Assembly: GCA_014649155.1 (NCBI GenBank)
Contig: BMSM01000006.1
Span: 248,001-312,000, forward strand
Reading direction: 5' to 3'
Source: Streptomyces griseoviridis
Lineage (GTDB): Bacteria; Actinomycetota; Actinomycetes; Streptomycetales; Streptomycetaceae
DNA: 64,000 bases
The notes under the pieces were generated by a model. The model was not told where the DNA came from. It searched no databases and saw nothing but the letters and a program-made list of their open reading frames with translations. Made by a program: the position numbers and the translations under genes. Positions 51,717 to 60,285 of the stretch are shown piece by piece; within the stretch, counting starts at the first letter, position 1; every line of letters begins with the position of its first letter.

Positions 51717-52637
51717 TCAGTCGGCGATGAGTCCGTCGCGGAGCTGGGCCAGGGTCCGGGTCAGCAGCCGGGAGACGTGCATCTGCGAGATGCCGACCTC
51801 CTCGCCGATCTGTGACTGGGTCATGTTGGCGAAGAAGCGGAGCATGATGATCCGCCGTTCCCGGGGCGGCAGCTTGGCCAGCAGCGGCTTGAGCGACTCC
51901 CGGTACTCCACCCCTTCGAGGGCCGTGTCCTCATAACCCAGGCGGTCCGCCAGGGAGCCCTCGCCACCGTCGTCCTCCGGGGCCGGCGAGTCCAGCGAGG
52001 AGGCGGTGTACGCGTTGCCGACCGCGAGGCCGTCGACGACGTCCTCCTCCGACACCCCGAGCACGGTGGCCAGTTCGCCGACCGTGGGCGAGCGGTCCAG
52101 CTTCTGCGACAGCTCGTCGGACGCCTTGGTCAGGGCGAGGCGCAGCTCCTGGAGGCGGCGCGGCACCCGCACCGACCACGAGGTGTCCCGGAAGAACCGC
52201 TTGATCTCGCCGACGACGGTCGGCATCGCGAACGTCGGGAACTCCACGCCCCGTTCGCAGTCGAACCGGTCGATCGCCTTGATCAGGCCGATCGTGCCGA
52301 CCTGGACGATGTCCTCCATCGGCTCGTTGCGCGAGCGGAAGCGCGCGGCGGCGTACCGCACCAGCGGGAGGTTCAGCTCGATCAGGGTGTCCCGGACGTA
52401 GGCCCGCTCCGGGCTGTCCTCGTCGAGCGCGGCGAGCCGCAGGAACAGGGAGCGGGACAGGGTGCGGGTGTCGATGGCCTCCGGCGCCGGAAGGGGCGGG
52501 AGAGCCGGGAGAGGCTGGGCCGGCACGGCATCGAGCGTTACGGCCTCGTCGATGGAGCCGAGCGCGTCGAGCGCGTCGGGCGCGGTCTCGCTCTCCACGA
52601 GCGCGAGCACCTTCGAGCTGCCCTGGTCTGCGGACAT
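51717..52637 (-). CDS. sigN: SigB/SigF-type RNA polymerase sigma factor (SigN-like)
   Basis: A 306-residue group 3 sigma factor. Region 2 ([29 protein letters not shown], split here for reading) spans about 95-165, region 3 about 175-235 and region 4 about 245-300 ([34 protein letters not shown]). AAGGGGG precedes the ATG at 52635-52637; longer frames lack a site. In S. coelicolor sigN lies beside sigF and is active in substrate and aerial hyphae; I assign the name by this position, not by alignment. No anti-sigma gene is adjacent. Confidence 0.88.
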   Translation of the reverse strand: MSADQGSSKVLALVESETAPDALDALGSIDEAVTLDAVPAQPLPALPPLPAPEAIDTRTLSRSLFLRLAALDEDSPERAYVRDTLIELNLPLVRYAAARFRSRNEPMEDIVQVGTIGLIKAIDRFDCERGVEFPTFAMPTVVGEIKRFFRDTSWSVRVPRRLQELRLALTKASDELSQKLDRSPTVGELATVLGVSEEDVVDGLAVGNAYTASSLDSPAPEDDGGEGSLADRLGYEDTALEGVEYRESLKPLLAKLPPRERRIIMLRFFANMTQSQIGEEVGISQMHVSRLLTRTLAQLRDGLIAD

Positions 52638-52752
52638 GCCACCCCCTTTGGGTCGCGGGACGGTCGTGGCCTGGCGCTCCCACTTCAGGAACGCAGCCTT
52701 CACCTGAATACCGGAGCCGGAGCCCCGGCAAACGCGTCTCACGCAGAATGTC

Positions 52753-52789
52753 ACATGTCGGCAACACGCTGTAGTGACATGTCGACATG
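52753..52789. promoter_or_regulatory. Palindrome and direct repeat upstream of sigN
   Basis: ACATGTCG occurs at 52753-52760 and 52777-52784 (24-base step), and the second copy is part of the perfect 12-bp palindrome CATGTCGACATG (52778-52789). They lie 115-150 bases before the sigN start, in an AT-richer patch, and may bind a developmental regulator. Confidence 0.45.
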
Positions 52790-52801
52790 CGAGATGCGAA
52801 A

Positions 52802-52821
52802 ACCCCCTGGAAACAGGGGGT
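52802..52821 (-). terminator. Hairpin between sigF and sigN
   Basis: ACCCCCTG and CAGGGGGT form an 8-bp stem with a tight GAAA loop, 86 bases after the sigF stop. It suggests that sigF transcripts end before sigN and that the two sigma genes are transcribed separately. Confidence 0.65.
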
Positions 52822-52906
52822 CTGACGGCCTGTCGGGCCGAAAACCACGGCAAAGGGCCTGGTGGACGGTTCATTCTCGCGGGTTATGGCCCGCTTGCGC
52901 TTGCGA

Positions 52907-53842
52907 TTACGCGTCGATCCGGTTCGCGGACCTCAACCGCTGGAAGCTACGCGCCAGTAGCCGCGAGACGTGCATCTGGGAGACGCCGAGTTCCGCGCTG
53001 ATCTGCGACTGGGTGAGATTACTGTAGTACCGCAGTAGCAGGATGCGCTGCTCCCGTTCGGGGAGCTGGACGAGGAGGTGCCGGACCAGGTCGCGGTGCT
53101 CGACGCCGTCGAGGGCGGGGTCCTCGTAGCCGAGCCGGTCCAGCAGGCCGGGCAGCCCGTCGCCCTCCTGCGCCGCCTCCAGCGAGGTGGCGTGGTACGA
53201 CCGCCCCGCCTCGATGCAGGACAGCACCTCCTCCTCGCTGATGCGCAGCCTCTCGGCGATCTCGGCGGTGGTCGGGGAGCGCCCGAAGGCCGTCGTCAGG
53301 TCCTCGGTCGCGCTGTTCACCTGGACCCACAGCTCGTGCAGCCTGCGCGGTACGTGGACGGTGCGGACGTTGTCGCGGAAGTACCGCTTGATCTCGCCGA
53401 CGACGGTCGGCATCGCGAAGGTAGGGAACTGCACGCCCCGGTCCGGGTCGAACCGGTCGATGGCGTTGATCAGGCCGATCGTGCCGACCTGGACGACGTC
53501 CTCCATCGGCTCGTTGCGGGAGCGGAAGCGGGCGGCGGCGTAGCGCACCAGCGGGAGGTTGGCCTCGATGAGCGCCGCGCGCACCCGGGTGTGCTCGCTG
53601 GAACCCGGTGTCAGCTCCTTCAGTTCGCCGAAGAGCACCTGGGTCAGGGCCCGGGTGTCGGCCCCCCGGCTGCTGCGCCGGGGCGCGGGCTGCGGGGCGG
53701 GTGCGGGGGCCGGGGCAGGGGCGGGAGCGGGGGAGTCGGCGGTCTCGGCGGTCTCGGCGGTCTCCTGGGGTCCCTGCGGCGGTGCTTGAGGCGCAGTACT
53801 GGCCGGCACGGTCAACTCCACCTCGTGATTCGTCGCGCTCAT
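52907..53842 (-). CDS. sigF: RNA polymerase sigma factor SigF (sporulation)
   Basis: A 311-residue group 3 sigma factor. A Pro/Ala-rich N-terminus (about 15-60, with [11 protein letters not shown]) precedes regions 2 (about 90-165), 3 and 4 ([34 protein letters not shown]). It is very similar to the adjacent sigN product over the core. SigF of S. coelicolor is needed for spore wall and pigment maturation; the assignment rests on context and on the sigN/sigF pair. The 188 bases before it contain the promoter and the terminator of the next gene. Confidence 0.9.
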   Translation of the reverse strand: MSATNHEVELTVPASTAPQAPPQGPQETAETAETADSPAPAPAPAPAPAPQPAPRRSSRGADTRALTQVLFGELKELTPGSSEHTRVRAALIEANLPLVRYAAARFRSRNEPMEDVVQVGTIGLINAIDRFDPDRGVQFPTFAMPTVVGEIKRYFRDNVRTVHVPRRLHELWVQVNSATEDLTTAFGRSPTTAEIAERLRISEEEVLSCIEAGRSYHATSLEAAQEGDGLPGLLDRLGYEDPALDGVEHRDLVRHLLVQLPEREQRILLLRYYSNLTQSQISAELGVSQMHVSRLLARSFQRLRSANRIDA

Positions 53843-53974
53843 CCGTCAACTCATCCGTCAAAAGCGGTCATAGCATCACAAGACATGTGCACTGTGTGCA
53901 AGCACCGCATAAGGTCGTGTTGAGGTAAGAAAGGGTGTCAAGGTGGGTAAAACCGGCATGCGTCACAGAAGAAA

Positions 53975-53997
53975 CCCCGCACCGGAGAGGTGCGGGG
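53975..53997 (-). terminator. Terminator after the Dabb-domain gene
   Basis: CCCCGCACC and GGTGCGGGG form a perfect 9-bp stem with loop GGAGA, 34 bases after the stop at 54031. Confidence 0.8.
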
Positions 53998-54030
53998 CAG
54001 GGGGCTCGGGCGCGGCCGCGGGCCGGCGGT

Positions 54031-54324
54031 CTAGAACTCGTAGTCGGCCATCACCCAGGTGGCGAACTCGCGCCAGAGCGCGACGCCGGCCTGGTGCGCC
54101 GGGTGCTCCAGGTAGCGCTTGAGGGCGTCGGTGTCGTCGACGGCGGAGTTGATGGCGAAGTCGTAGGCGATGGGGCGGTCGGTGATGTTCCAGGCGCATT
54201 CCCAGAACCGCAGCTCGTCGATCTGGTCGCCGAGGGCGCGGAACGCCTCGACGCCCTCGACCACCCGCGGGTCGTCGCGCCGGACGCCCTCGTCGAGCTT
54301 GAACAGAACCAGGTGCCGGATCAT
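54031..54324 (-). CDS. Dabb (stress-responsive alpha/beta barrel) domain protein
   Basis: A 97-residue protein starting MIRHLVLFKLDEGV and ending HPAHQAGVALWREFATWVMADYEF, the typical Dabb ferredoxin-like fold that forms dimers. Some relatives are cyclases or heat-stable stress proteins; no catalytic residue stands out. The ATG overlaps the stop of the upstream small gene (TGATG), so the two are coupled. Confidence 0.88.
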   Translation of the reverse strand: MIRHLVLFKLDEGVRRDDPRVVEGVEAFRALGDQIDELRFWECAWNITDRPIAYDFAINSAVDDTDALKRYLEHPAHQAGVALWREFATWVMADYEF

Positions 54325-54500
54325 CACTGTCCTCCGTGGGCGACCCAGGACATGAAGTCGCCGATGGCCTTGGCGGCGTCGGAAATGCCCTCGAACCCTA
54401 TCTGCACGTAGTCCGCGGCCTTGGCCGGGTCCGTGATGATCAGGTACAGCACGAAGACCACGACCACATAGACGGCGATCTTCTTCGCGTTCACCGCCAC
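54324..54500 (-). CDS. Small membrane protein coupled to the Dabb gene
   Basis: A 58-residue protein with one helix (IAVYVVVVFVLYLII, about residues 8-22) and a soluble C-terminus (YVQIGFEGISDAAKAIGDFMSW). I chose the GTG at 54498-54500 because GGGGAGG lies 5 bases upstream; an ATG 24 bases earlier (MSATGEA) lacks a site. It shares one base with the Dabb start. Function unknown. Confidence 0.7.
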   Translation of the reverse strand: MAVNAKKIAVYVVVVFVLYLIITDPAKAADYVQIGFEGISDAAKAIGDFMSWVAHGGQ

Positions 54501-54580
54501 CGCGGCCTCCCCTGTCGCTGACATGCCTGCCGCCCGGCCGGCCGGCTGCTCCGCTGCCCGAGCGCTGCTCATGATCGCAC

Positions 54581-54610
54581 GAAGGACCCCGCCGTACGAC
54601 GGGGTCCTTC
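54581..54610 (-). terminator. Terminator after tRNA-Ser(CGA)
   Basis: GAAGGACCCCG (54581-54591) pairs perfectly with CGGGGTCCTTC (54600-54610), 7 bases past the tRNA 3' end on the minus strand. Confidence 0.85.
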
Positions 54611-54616
54611 AAAGAG

Positions 54617-54701
54617 CGGTAGCGGAGGGATTTGAACCCTCGGTGACTTGCGCCACACTCGCTTTCGAGGCGAGCTCCTTCGGCCGCTCGGACACGCTAC
54701 C
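54617..54701 (-). tRNA. tRNA-Ser (anticodon CGA)
   Basis: An 85-base class II tRNA on the minus strand. Acceptor GGTAGCG/CGCTACC, discriminator G, anticodon stem CTCGC/GCGAG enclosing CTCGAAA, anticodon CGA (complement of 54665-54667), reading UCG. CCA is not encoded. Confidence 0.96.
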
Positions 54702-54746
54702 GGGGGAGACTTTACAGCACGGTGCGGGGTGCTCCGTAATCGGTTC

Positions 54747-55202
54747 TCAGCGGTTGCGGAAGAAGGCGGTCAGCAGGTCCGCGCAGTCCGCCGCGAGCAC
54801 GCCCTCGATCACCTCGGGGCGGTGGTTGAGCCGCCGGTCGCGGACGACGTCCCACAGGGAGCCGGCCGCGCCCGCCTTCTCGTCGCGGGCGCCGTAGACC
54901 ACCCGGTCGACGCGGGACTGCACGAGGGCGCCCGCGCACATCACGCAGGGCTCCAGCGTGACGACGAGCGTGCAGCCGGTCAGCCGCCACGCGCCGAGCC
55001 GCTCGGCGGCCCGCCGCACCGCCAGGACCTCGGCGTGCGCGGTCGGGTCGCCGGTGGCCTCCCGCTCGTTGTGCCCGGCGGCGAGCACCTCGGTGCCGTC
55101 CGGGGACAGCACGACGGCGCCGACGGGGACGTCCCCGCCGACGGCGGCCCGGCGCGCCTCGTCCAGGGCGAGCCGCATCGCGGGCCGCCAGGGGTCGCGC
55201 AC
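54747..55202 (-). CDS. tadA: tRNA-specific adenosine deaminase
   Basis: A 151-residue zinc deaminase that converts A34 to inosine in tRNA-Arg(ACG). Zinc ligands and the catalytic Glu are in DPTAHAEVLAV, and EPCVMCAGAL carries the two cysteines. GTG start (residue 1); an ATG at residue 9 is a possible alternative. It lies 35 bases downstream of the gene of its usual neighbour protein. Its tRNA substrate gene is at 34323-34395. Confidence 0.95.
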   Translation of the reverse strand: MRDPWRPAMRLALDEARRAAVGGDVPVGAVVLSPDGTEVLAAGHNEREATGDPTAHAEVLAVRRAAERLGAWRLTGCTLVVTLEPCVMCAGALVQSRVDRVVYGARDEKAGAAGSLWDVVRDRRLNHRPEVIEGVLAADCADLLTAFFRNR

Positions 55203-55237
55203 CGGGTCCGGCGACGGACGACGGCCGCCCGGTGCGG

Positions 55238-55792
55238 TCAGCGGACGGTCTCCAGTGTCTCCGAGGCGCCCAGCGACTCGGCGATCTCCATGAGCGCGTC
55301 CTCGGTCATCGACAGCAGCTCCTTCCTGCTCACGCCCAGGTCGTCCAGGACCCCGGCGTCCCCCACCGGGCCGTGCGGCACGGCGTCGGCGGCGGGGGTG
55401 TCCGCGGCGCCCCCGGGTTCCTCGTCGTCGGCGTCGCCGTCCTCGGTGCCGTCGAGGTCGAGGGCGTCGAGGTCGGGGACGTCGTCGGGTTCCCGGCCGA
55501 GCAGTTCATCGGTGAGCAGGATCTCGCCGTAGCTGCTGCGCGCGGCGGCAGCGGCGTCCGAGACGTAGATGCGGGGGTCCTCCTCGCCGTCCACGCGGAC
55601 GACACCGAACCACCCGCCTTCCTGCTCGATCAGGACGAGGACGGTGTCCTCGTCGGGAGAGGCTTCCCGGGCCAGGTCGGCCAGATCCGACAGGGTCTCC
55701 ACATCGTCCAGCTCCGTGTCGCTCGCTTCCCACCCGTCTTCGGTGCGCGCGAGCAGTGCGGCGAAGTACACCGTGACTCTCCCACTGGTCAT
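55238..55792 (-). CDS. TadA-associated conserved protein
   Basis: A 184-residue acidic protein found next to tadA in actinobacteria. The N-terminal part (VTVYFAALLARTEDGWEA, then EDTVLVLIEQEGGWFGVVRVDG) forms an alpha/beta domain; a disordered Asp/Glu-rich segment (about 105-140) and a helical tail (LGVSRKELLSMTEDALMEIAESLG) follow. Role unknown; an effect on TadA is only suggested by conserved proximity. Confidence 0.85.
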   Translation of the reverse strand: MTSGRVTVYFAALLARTEDGWEASDTELDDVETLSDLADLAREASPDEDTVLVLIEQEGGWFGVVRVDGEEDPRIYVSDAAAAARSSYGEILLTDELLGREPDDVPDLDALDLDGTEDGDADDEEPGGAADTPAADAVPHGPVGDAGVLDDLGVSRKELLSMTEDALMEIAESLGASETLETVR

Positions 55793-56121
55793 AGGCGTGC
55801 CGGTCGGGGTTCCCCCCGGCGGAGGTCTCGGGCGGGCCAGGAGCGGTCTCCGAGCCCCACCCACTCGGAATCGTGGCAGAAACATGGCCGTCAGGGGACG
55901 TCTTCGGCTCCCTGTGTCCGGCCGTCCTGATCGTGGGCCCACCCTGGACACCGTCCCGTCCACGAGCACGCCGGAACCGCGTCACGAGGGGCTCACCAGC
56001 ACACTCGTCACCGCCACGTGCGGATCGTACGCGGCTTTTCCTCGGCGTCCGCGCACACCCGCGCCAGGGCAACACCGGCGCGGCGCCCGATCTTCCCCGG
56101 CGGCCGGACAACCCGGCCGGG
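55793..56121. other. Gene-free interval upstream of the TadA-associated gene
   Basis: A 329-base region, presumably with the promoter of the tadA operon. I see no gene or RNA in it. Confidence 0.4.
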
Positions 56122-56718
56122 CTACCAGCGGAAGGTCCGCATCCGCATCGCCCGCCGCAGCCGGGCGGTCCGGGCCCTGCGCGGCTGCACCCGGTCCCGC
56201 AGTTCCCGGGCCTCGCGCAGCTCCCGCAGGAACCGCTCCCGCCGCCGGCGCCGCTCGGCATCCGCGTTCGGGGCGGGACCGGGATCGCGGGCCGGGTCCG
56301 GAGCCGGGTCCTGGGCCGGGGCCGGTGCGGGCGGCTGTTCGCCGGCCGCCGTCCGTTCCCGCGCCGGCGGGTTCTCGGCCGCGCGCCTCGTCCTCGTCCT
56401 CGTCCGCTGCGTATCCGTACGCCTCGCCTCCGTACGCTGCGTTCCTCCGCGCCTCGTCTCCGTGCGCGTCGTCGTTTCCTTGCGCCTCGTCGTCTCCGTC
56501 CGGCCCGGCGCCGTCGTCCGACTCGTCTCCGTCCGGTCCGTACGGTCCCTCCGGTCCGTACGGTCCGTCAGGCCCTTCTGGTCCGTCCGCGTCCGGCTCG
56601 TCTTCGTCCGGCTCGTCTCCGCTCGGTCCCGTTCCGTCCGGTCCCGATGCGCCGGGTCCGGTCCCGTCGCCGTTTCCTCGCCCCTGGAGGGCCTGTTGGG
56701 GATTGTCCGGTCAGGCAC
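56122..56718 (-). CDS. Low-complexity Arg/Thr-rich protein with conserved-looking C-terminus
   Basis: A 198-residue frame. The first 110 residues are Arg/Thr/Asp/Glu-rich with short recurring words ([23 protein letters not shown]) from DNA microrepeats. The last 45 residues ([19 protein letters not shown], then [19 protein letters not shown]) form a regular amphipathic, strongly basic helix that resembles a tail I recall from other Streptomyces proteins at this locus. I think the gene is real but its N-terminal part fast evolving. A nucleic-acid-binding role is only suggested by charge. Confidence 0.55.
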   Translation of the reverse strand: MPDRTIPNRPSRGEETATGPDPAHRDRTERDRAETSRTKTSRTRTDQKGLTDRTDRRDRTDRTETSRTTAPGRTETTRRKETTTRTETRRGGTQRTEARRTDTQRTRTRTRRAAENPPARERTAAGEQPPAPAPAQDPAPDPARDPGPAPNADAERRRRRERFLRELREARELRDRVQPRRARTARLRRAMRMRTFRW

Positions 56719-56859
56719 AGTCTCACCACCCCGCGTTCGTCCTTTCCGTCTTCCCCCGTAAGGGCGGTCCGACGCGGGCGAGTGGGCGGAGTGCGGCGGC
56801 GGGGCGTTCGCACGGGCGCGGGGACGCCGGTGTCACGGGGCCCGGTTACTGTGGGGGAC

Positions 56860-57495
56860 ATGCGTCTCCACGTCGTCGACCACCCCTTGGTCGCCCACAA
56901 GCTCACCACGCTGCGCGACCGCCGCACCGACTCCGCGACCTTCCGTCGCCTCGCCGACGAGCTGGTCACCCTGCTCGCCTACGAGGCCACCCGTGACGTG
57001 CGGACCGAACAGGTCGACATCCAGACGCCGGTCGAGCGGACCACGGGCGTCAAGCTGTCCCACCCGCGCCCGCTGGTGGTGCCGATCCTGCGGGCCGGGC
57101 TCGGCATGCTCGACGGCATGGTCCGGCTGCTGCCGACCGCCGAGGTCGGCTTCCTTGGCATGGTGCGCAACGAGGAGACCCTCCAGGCCAGCACGTACGC
57201 CACCCGCATGCCCGACGACCTCTCCGGCCGCCAGGTGTACGTGCTGGACCCGATGCTGGCCACCGGCGGCACCCTGGTCGCCGCGATCAAGGAGCTGATC
57301 CGGCGCGGCGCCGACGACGTGACCGCCGTCGTGCTGCTCGCCGCGCCCGAGGGCGTCGAGGTGATGGAGCGCGAGCTGGCCGGCACCCCGGTGACGGTCG
57401 TGACCGCCTCGGTCGACCAGCGGCTCAACGAGCAGGGGTACATCGTGCCGGGCCTCGGCGACGCGGGCGACCGCATGTACGGCGCGGCCGAGTAA
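56860..57495 (+). CDS. upp: Uracil phosphoribosyltransferase
   Basis: A 211-residue enzyme that makes UMP from uracil and PRPP in pyrimidine salvage. The PRPP-binding loop is DPMLATGGT, with [11 protein letters not shown] and the uracil-binding C-terminus [22 protein letters not shown] 56860 follows GGGGGA. The long upstream frame is accidental. Confidence 0.97.
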   Translation: MRLHVVDHPLVAHKLTTLRDRRTDSATFRRLADELVTLLAYEATRDVRTEQVDIQTPVERTTGVKLSHPRPLVVPILRAGLGMLDGMVRLLPTAEVGFLGMVRNEETLQASTYATRMPDDLSGRQVYVLDPMLATGGTLVAAIKELIRRGADDVTAVVLLAAPEGVEVMERELAGTPVTVVTASVDQRLNEQGYIVPGLGDAGDRMYGAAE

Positions 57496-57522
57496 CGCGG
57501 GACCCGGTCGGCGCCGGCCCGC

Positions 57523-58182
57523 TCAGCAGCCCTTCCCGCCGTTCCCGGCGCTGGCGGCGGGCTCGGGCGAGCCGAGCGCGGCCAGCGCCCTGTCCGCCCC
57601 GGCCTTCTTCGCCAGGCCCTTGAAGTCGTCCCCGATGATCAGGTCGACGGCGGCGCCCTCGCGGCCGGCGTCGGTGCGCCGCTCGGCGGCCGGGAGCTGG
57701 GTGCCGAGCACGGGCAGCGTGGTCCTCAGGGCCGCGGCGGGACCGAGCAGGAGGCCGGTGCCGTCGACCTTCTTGTCGTACTCCGCGGGCGCGTTGCCCA
57801 CGTCGCCGATGCGGAAGCCGCGCTTCTTCAGTTCGTCGGCGGTCTCCTTGGCGAGGCCGCTGCGGGTCGTGGCGTTCAGGACGTTGACCGTGATCCCGCC
57901 GGGTTCCGGTACGGCCACGGGGGACGGCGAAACGTTCGTGCCGACGGTGTCGGCCGGGGTACAGCGGCGGGCCGTGCCGGACCCGGCGGCGGACGCCTCG
58001 TCGCCGCCGGTGAAGACGTCGACGAGCTGCCAGGTGCCCCAGCCGAGCAGACCGAGGACGGCGACGCCGGCCACGGAGAGGGTGGCGAGCCTGCCGCGCC
58101 GCCGGGGAGGCCGCATCCGCGGGTACTTGTCACCCGTGATCCGGTATTTGCCGCCCATGCCGGGGGGAGTCAGCATGCTCAT
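57523..58182 (-). CDS. LytR C-terminal domain membrane protein
   Basis: A 219-residue protein with a basic cytoplasmic N-terminus, one membrane helix (about 33-52, VAGVAVLGLLGWGTWQLV) and an extracellular LytR_C domain (about 95-200, 'ITVNVLNATTRSGLAKETADELKKRG' in two parts). Such stand-alone LytR_C proteins are common in actinobacteria; they probably help wall polymer attachment. Convergent with upp. Confidence 0.88.
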   Translation of the reverse strand: MSMLTPPGMGGKYRITGDKYPRMRPPRRRGRLATLSVAGVAVLGLLGWGTWQLVDVFTGGDEASAAGSGTARRCTPADTVGTNVSPSPVAVPEPGGITVNVLNATTRSGLAKETADELKKRGFRIGDVGNAPAEYDKKVDGTGLLLGPAAALRTTLPVLGTQLPAAERRTDAGREGAAVDLIIGDDFKGLAKKAGADRALAALGSPEPAASAGNGGKGC

Positions 58183-58316
58183 GCACGCAGCGTAGTGCGC
58201 CCGAGCGGCAATGCCTACTAGATGATCATTCGACGCCGCGGGCGGTATCGGAATGCAACCCGGACGGGTCAGGGGACGCCTGTCGGGGCGTCAGCCGGGG
58301 GTCACCGAGGCGGATG

Positions 58317-58613
58317 TCAGTCGAGTTCGAGGACGCGGGCGTGGAGCACCTGGCGCTGCTGGAGCGCGGCGCGTACCGCGCGGTGCAGGCCGTCCTCCAG
58401 ATAGAGGTCGCCCTGCCACTTCACGACGTGTGCGAAGAGGTCGCCGTAGAAGGTGGAGTCCTCGGCGAGGAGGGTCTCCAGGTCGAGCTGGCCCTTGGTC
58501 GTCACGAGCTGATCGAGGCGGACCGGGCGCGGCGCGACGTCCGCCCACTGCCGGGTGCTCTCCCGGCCGTGGTCGGGGTACGGCCGGCCGTTTCCGATGC
58601 GCTTGAAGATCAC
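58317..58613 (-). CDS. Small conserved actinobacterial protein with ParB-like motif
   Basis: A 98-residue cytoplasmic protein. The segment LYLEDGLHRAVRAALQQRQ recalls the (D/E)G-HR motif of ParB/sulfiredoxin-like folds, preceded by strands with PVRLDQLVTTKGQLDLETL. It is short and lacks other domains. Function unknown; ATP or DNA binding is only suggested by the motif. Confidence 0.75.
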   Translation of the reverse strand: MIFKRIGNGRPYPDHGRESTRQWADVAPRPVRLDQLVTTKGQLDLETLLAEDSTFYGDLFAHVVKWQGDLYLEDGLHRAVRAALQQRQVLHARVLELD

Positions 58614-58751
58614 ACGGAAAGCCTACCGGCCCAGACGTTCCGGGCGCAGCCATGGAGGCGGAGTGCGGGACGGAAAAAGAAGGAGCAAAGAGGGGGAAAC
58701 GCGGAAACGGGGACATCGGCCGCCCCTCCTTCGCACCGGCCGCCCCCGCGC

Positions 58752-58857
58752 CCGCCCTCCCTGTTTCCGTGCCCGCCGTCCCGGTTCCCCCGTCCGCCCT
58801 CCCTGTTTCCGTGCCCGCCGTCCCGGTTCCCCCGCCCGCCCTCCCGGTTCCCGTCCC
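58752..58857. repeat. 42-bp tandem repeat
   Basis: Units start at 58752, 58794 and 58836 (exact 42-bp period; the third is partial). The unit contains CCGCCCTCCCTGTTTCCGTG and a CCCGCCGTCCCGGTTCCC half, itself a related sub-repeat. It lies in the 286-base gap between genes and shows no coding sign. Confidence 0.8.
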
Positions 58858-58899
58858 CTTTCTCTTGTGTCCGGCCGCCGCGCCCCGCCGCCTCGGGGG

Positions 58900-59055
58900 T
58901 CAGCCGCGTCCGGGCTCGCGTGCGGGGTGCTGCCGCTTCGCCGGGGTCGCCGGGGCGGGCCGCCCGGGGGCGGGTTCGGGGGCGGGGCCGGCGGTGGTGC
59001 GGGCGGCCTCCGCGCGCAGGAGGGCGCGCAGAACGGCGTAAGGGTCTCTGGGCAT
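58900..59055 (-). CDS. 51-residue protein of unknown function
   Basis: MPRDPYAVLRALLRAEAARTTAG followed by a Pro/Ala tail. The ATG at 59053-59055 has AGGGAGA at proper spacing. The N-terminal helix looks conserved-like and the tail disordered. It lies directly downstream of a small secreted protein gene on the same strand. Evidence is limited to start context and codon bias. Confidence 0.45.
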   Translation of the reverse strand: MPRDPYAVLRALLRAEAARTTAGPAPEPAPGRPAPATPAKRQHPAREPGRG

Positions 59056-59137
59056 GGGGTCTCCCTGTTCCGTGAGTCGGGTCCGTGCGGGGCGCCGGGT
59101 GGTCCGGCCGAGTCGCGTACGGCCGGGACCGGCCCCG

Positions 59138-59497
59138 TCAGCAGCGCAGGACCACGCAGCGCGGAACGGGAGGGCGGGCAGGAGGAAAGGGCCAGGAGGG
59201 AGCGGACGGCGGCACGACGGCGGCGGGCCGGTGCCGGACGCCCGGCGGTGGCGCGGGCCGCCGTGGCGCGCAGGGGCGCCGGGTCGCACGGGCCGGGACG
59301 CGCGGGGCGGTGTCGAGCAGGTCGTACTCCGCCGCCGTACCGCCGCTCCCGGCGTCCGCGGCGATCGGGGCGGACGGCGGCACCGACGCCTGCGCGTGCG
59401 CCCCGGGCACGAACAGGGCGAGCAGCAGGACCAGCACCCGCGCCGCACGCGGGCACCGCGCACGGCGCGTACGGGAGCCGCCCGGAGACTCGGCCAT
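59138..59497 (-). CDS. Small secreted protein ending CVVLRC
   Basis: A 119-residue protein with an Arg-rich N-terminus, a signal-like hydrophobic stretch (RVLVLLLALFVPGAHAQA, about 20-37), a short TAAEYDLLDTAP segment and a Pro/Arg-rich tail ending PVPRCVVLRC. I recall similar ends in other Streptomyces proteins, which supports reality. Function unknown; the two cysteines could form a disulfide. Confidence 0.6.
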   Translation of the reverse strand: MAESPGGSRTRRARCPRAARVLVLLLALFVPGAHAQASVPPSAPIAADAGSGGTAAEYDLLDTAPRVPARATRRPCAPRRPAPPPGVRHRPAAVVPPSAPSWPFPPARPPVPRCVVLRC

Positions 59498-59566
59498 GCT
59501 CCATGCTGTGGACGGCCGCGCGGCAGCCGCATCCCGGAGTGGTCCGGTCGGGGCGCCCGTCCCCTC

Positions 59567-60157
59567 CTACTGCTTGGCCTTGGCCGCCTTCGCCGCCGCC
59601 TTCATCTCCTGCTTGTGCGCGCGGACCTTGGCCAGTGACTCAGGACCCGTGATGTCGGCGACCGAACGGAAGGACCCGTCCTCGCCGTACGGGCCCGCCG
59701 CCTCCCGCCAGCCCTCCGGCCGCACCCCGAGCCGCTTGCCGAGCAGGGCGAGGAAGATCTGGGCCTTCTGCTTGCCGAAGCCCGGCAGCTCCTGGAGGCG
59801 CTTCACCAGCTCGCGGCCGGAGGCGGCGTCGCGCCAGACGGCCTCGGCGGCACCGTCGTAGTGCTCCACGAGGTACCGGCACAGCTGCTGGACACGGCCG
59901 GCCATCGACCCCGGGTAGCGGTGCACGGCCGGCTTCGCTGCGAGCAGGGCCGCGAACTCCTCCGGGTCGTACGCGGCGATGTCGTGCGCGTCCAGGTCGT
60001 CCGCGCCCATCCGGCGGGCGATGGTGGCGGGGCCCTTGAACGCCCACTCCATCGGGATCTGCTGGTCCAGCAGCATCCCGATCAGCGCGGCGAGCGGACT
60101 GCGGCCGAGCAGTTCGTCGGCCTCGGGGTCCTGGGCGAGGTGCAGGGTGACGTCCAT
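59567..60157 (-). CDS. HhH-GPD family protein
   Basis: A 196-residue protein of the endonuclease III/AlkA superfamily. The helix-hairpin-helix is LQELPGFGKQKAQIFLALLG (about 128-147). The N-terminal ALIGMLLDQQIPMEWAFKG is typical of the small actinobacterial HhH-GPD proteins. No iron-sulfur cysteines are present. A base-excision repair role is likely, but the catalytic Asp and Lys are not certain. ATG 60155-60157 gives MDVTLHLAQD. Confidence 0.87.
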   Translation of the reverse strand: MDVTLHLAQDPEADELLGRSPLAALIGMLLDQQIPMEWAFKGPATIARRMGADDLDAHDIAAYDPEEFAALLAAKPAVHRYPGSMAGRVQQLCRYLVEHYDGAAEAVWRDAASGRELVKRLQELPGFGKQKAQIFLALLGKRLGVRPEGWREAAGPYGEDGSFRSVADITGPESLAKVRAHKQEMKAAAKAAKAKQ

Positions 60158-60285
60158 GCCCCGATGATCGCGCGCCGGCCGGCGGGCCGCGCGCCGGTAC
60201 GGGGGCGGCGTACGGTCGCGCACCGGGCGACAGCCGTGCTGCGCGCCGCCGTCGAGGAGACGGCCGCCCGCGTACCCTTCGGCGG

